Origin: a virus
Reading direction: 5' to 3' (one strand)
DNA: 30,464 nt
Virus record (IMG/VR): IMGVR_UViG_3300048836_000912
Location: 1-30,464 of that record
The notes beneath the pieces were generated by a model. The model had not been told where the DNA came from, did not search any database, and was given only the letters and a program-made list of their open reading frames with translations. Shown here in pieces: positions 29,675-30,464 of this stretch (positions are counted from its first letter, which is position 1; the number at the start of each line of letters is the position of its first letter). The translations under genes were made by a program, and so were the position numbers.

Positions 29675-30464
29675 ATGTCCCTTTCAATGACTTTCCCAAA
29701 AGCGCCCATGACGCGTGCCGCTATCCAGGACTGTAGAAAGTGGCTTGGTGACTCTCTCCAGGCGTTCAAAATTCGCGCTCTCAAGACCCGCGCCAGGGGC
29801 AGCGACATGTCGTTGGAGTGTCCTACAAGCACTTCGCTCCTTGAGGCGCTTTGTGACGGCGATCTGCAGCAGGCAGAGTTGATCTCGACGTCTTCCCACG
29901 AGAATTCATCGGCCGGCATTCAAACTGCGTTCGGTTCGGTCCTGTCCGTCATTCCTCAGCTCGAGAAAGACTGGCTCGACGGCCAGCGGGGTCATAGCGA
30001 CACGGTGTATGCATTCTGGACCATGGAACGGCTTTTGAGCCGGCTCGAAAGCCAGAGATCCAGCCAGACAAGTCCACGCAGGGCTACCTGGGGTCGTATT
30101 CTTCTGTCTGCCGCGCCAGATACACAACACGTGTTCGGGCTGTCAGTCGTCGGCGACAGCTTTCGTGCGGCTGGGTGGGACACGCAGATTTTCACGAGCG
30201 ATCGTCCTGACAGCATTGTACAGGCGGCAATGGATTCGTTCACCGACTTCATCGGCCTCTCCGTCGGTTATGATGAAGGGCTTATGGATCTCGGACAGTT
30301 CATATCGCTGCTGCGACAAAAGAGTCGGAATCCATCAGTGAAGATCATATTGGGCGGTAATGTTTTTTTATCGCCCAGGACTCAGTATGACTGGCTGGGC
30401 GCAGACTATGTCGCTCTCAGTGTTGAAGACGCGCTGGGGTATTGCTCCGGCACAGCAACCGTCG
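29675..30464 (+). CDS. B12/heme-binding regulator, PpaA/AerR-like (3' end outside window)
   Basis: An open frame from the ATG at 29675 through the window edge, 263 codons so far. Residues 105-125 (HSDTVYAFWTMERLLSRLE) match the helix before the B12 domain in PpaA/AerR proteins. Residues 140-253 form a Rossmann-like cobalamin/SCHIC domain: RILLSAAP, DTQHVFGLSVVGDSFRAAGWDTQI with His152 as candidate axial ligand, DFIGLSVG, and KIILGGNVF. Such proteins modulate the PpsR/CrtJ photosynthesis repressor. By eye it is less GC-rich than the phage genes and is divergent from them, so it is probably host or independently acquired. The start is uncertain. Confidence 0.7.
   Translation, partial: MSLSMTFPKAPMTRAAIQDCRKWLGDSLQAFKIRALKTRARGSDMSLECPTSTSLLEALCDGDLQQAELISTSSHENSSAGIQTAFGSVLSVIPQLEKDWLDGQRGHSDTVYAFWTMERLLSRLESQRSSQTSPRRATWGRILLSAAPDTQHVFGLSVVGDSFRAAGWDTQIFTSDRPDSIVQAAMDSFTDFIGLSVGYDEGLMDLGQFISLLRQKSRNPSVKIILGGNVFLSPRTQYDWLGADYVALSVEDALGYCSGTATV

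Noticed and set aside
1-30464. CRISPR arrays, tRNA or rRNA genes, insertion sequences
   Set aside because: No regularly spaced repeats, no cloverleaf-like segments and no transposase motifs were seen on either strand.

Overview
The window is the late (structural and lysis) region of a tailed, contractile-tail prophage in a high-GC alphaproteobacterium. No tool was run; all assignments come from reading protein motifs, lengths, gene order and gene junctions. The alphaproteobacterial reading rests on the style of the lysis lipoprotein and endolysin, and on a gene at the right edge that looks like a PpaA/AerR-type cobalamin/heme-binding photosynthesis regulator. The genus cannot be named.

Almost everything from 29545 down to 224 is one minus-strand late operon, read right to left. 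Its genes are packed with ATGA, TGATG and GTGA overlaps. The head module is lambda-like: terminase small and large subunits, portal, gpW joiner, S49 protease with a nested scaffold, gpD decoration, gpE capsid and gpFII-like connector (29545 to 22072). A 269-aa gene of unknown role and a hairpin mark the head/tail junction. The tail module is P2-like and collinear with P2: V, W, J, I, fibre-type proteins, FI sheath, FII tube, E/E' chaperone, T tape measure, U, X and D (21154 to 5677). A lysis cassette follows (holin-like protein, NlpC/P60-type endolysin with a membrane anchor, overlapping Rz/Rz1 spanins). The operon ends with a second fibre block (collagen-like, repeat-containing and beta-rich proteins, DUF4376-type protein).

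Two plus-strand islands interrupt the operon at gene boundaries. The first (about 9653-10335) is a BrnT-type toxin with an XRE-HTH antitoxin, set exactly between E' and T. It has its own promoter, two operator-like palindromes and apparently leaderless translation, and its antitoxin and E' end on one shared TGATCA palindrome. The second (about 19047-20575), between V and W, encodes two small exported cysteine-rich proteins and several inverted repeats. One of these proteins has a twin-CX3C pattern inside a mirrored cysteine spacing. These look like genes expressed in the lysogen rather than virion genes.

Two recoding or nested signals were found: a T_TTT_TTG slippery site giving the E+E' tail-assembly protein, and a strong internal Shine-Dalgarno giving a scaffold inside the protease gene. 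No integrase, repressor, replication gene, tRNA, IS or CRISPR is visible. At the right the late operon stops about 130 bp from a divergent, non-phage-looking regulator gene, so either the early region lies left of position 1 or the element has lost it.
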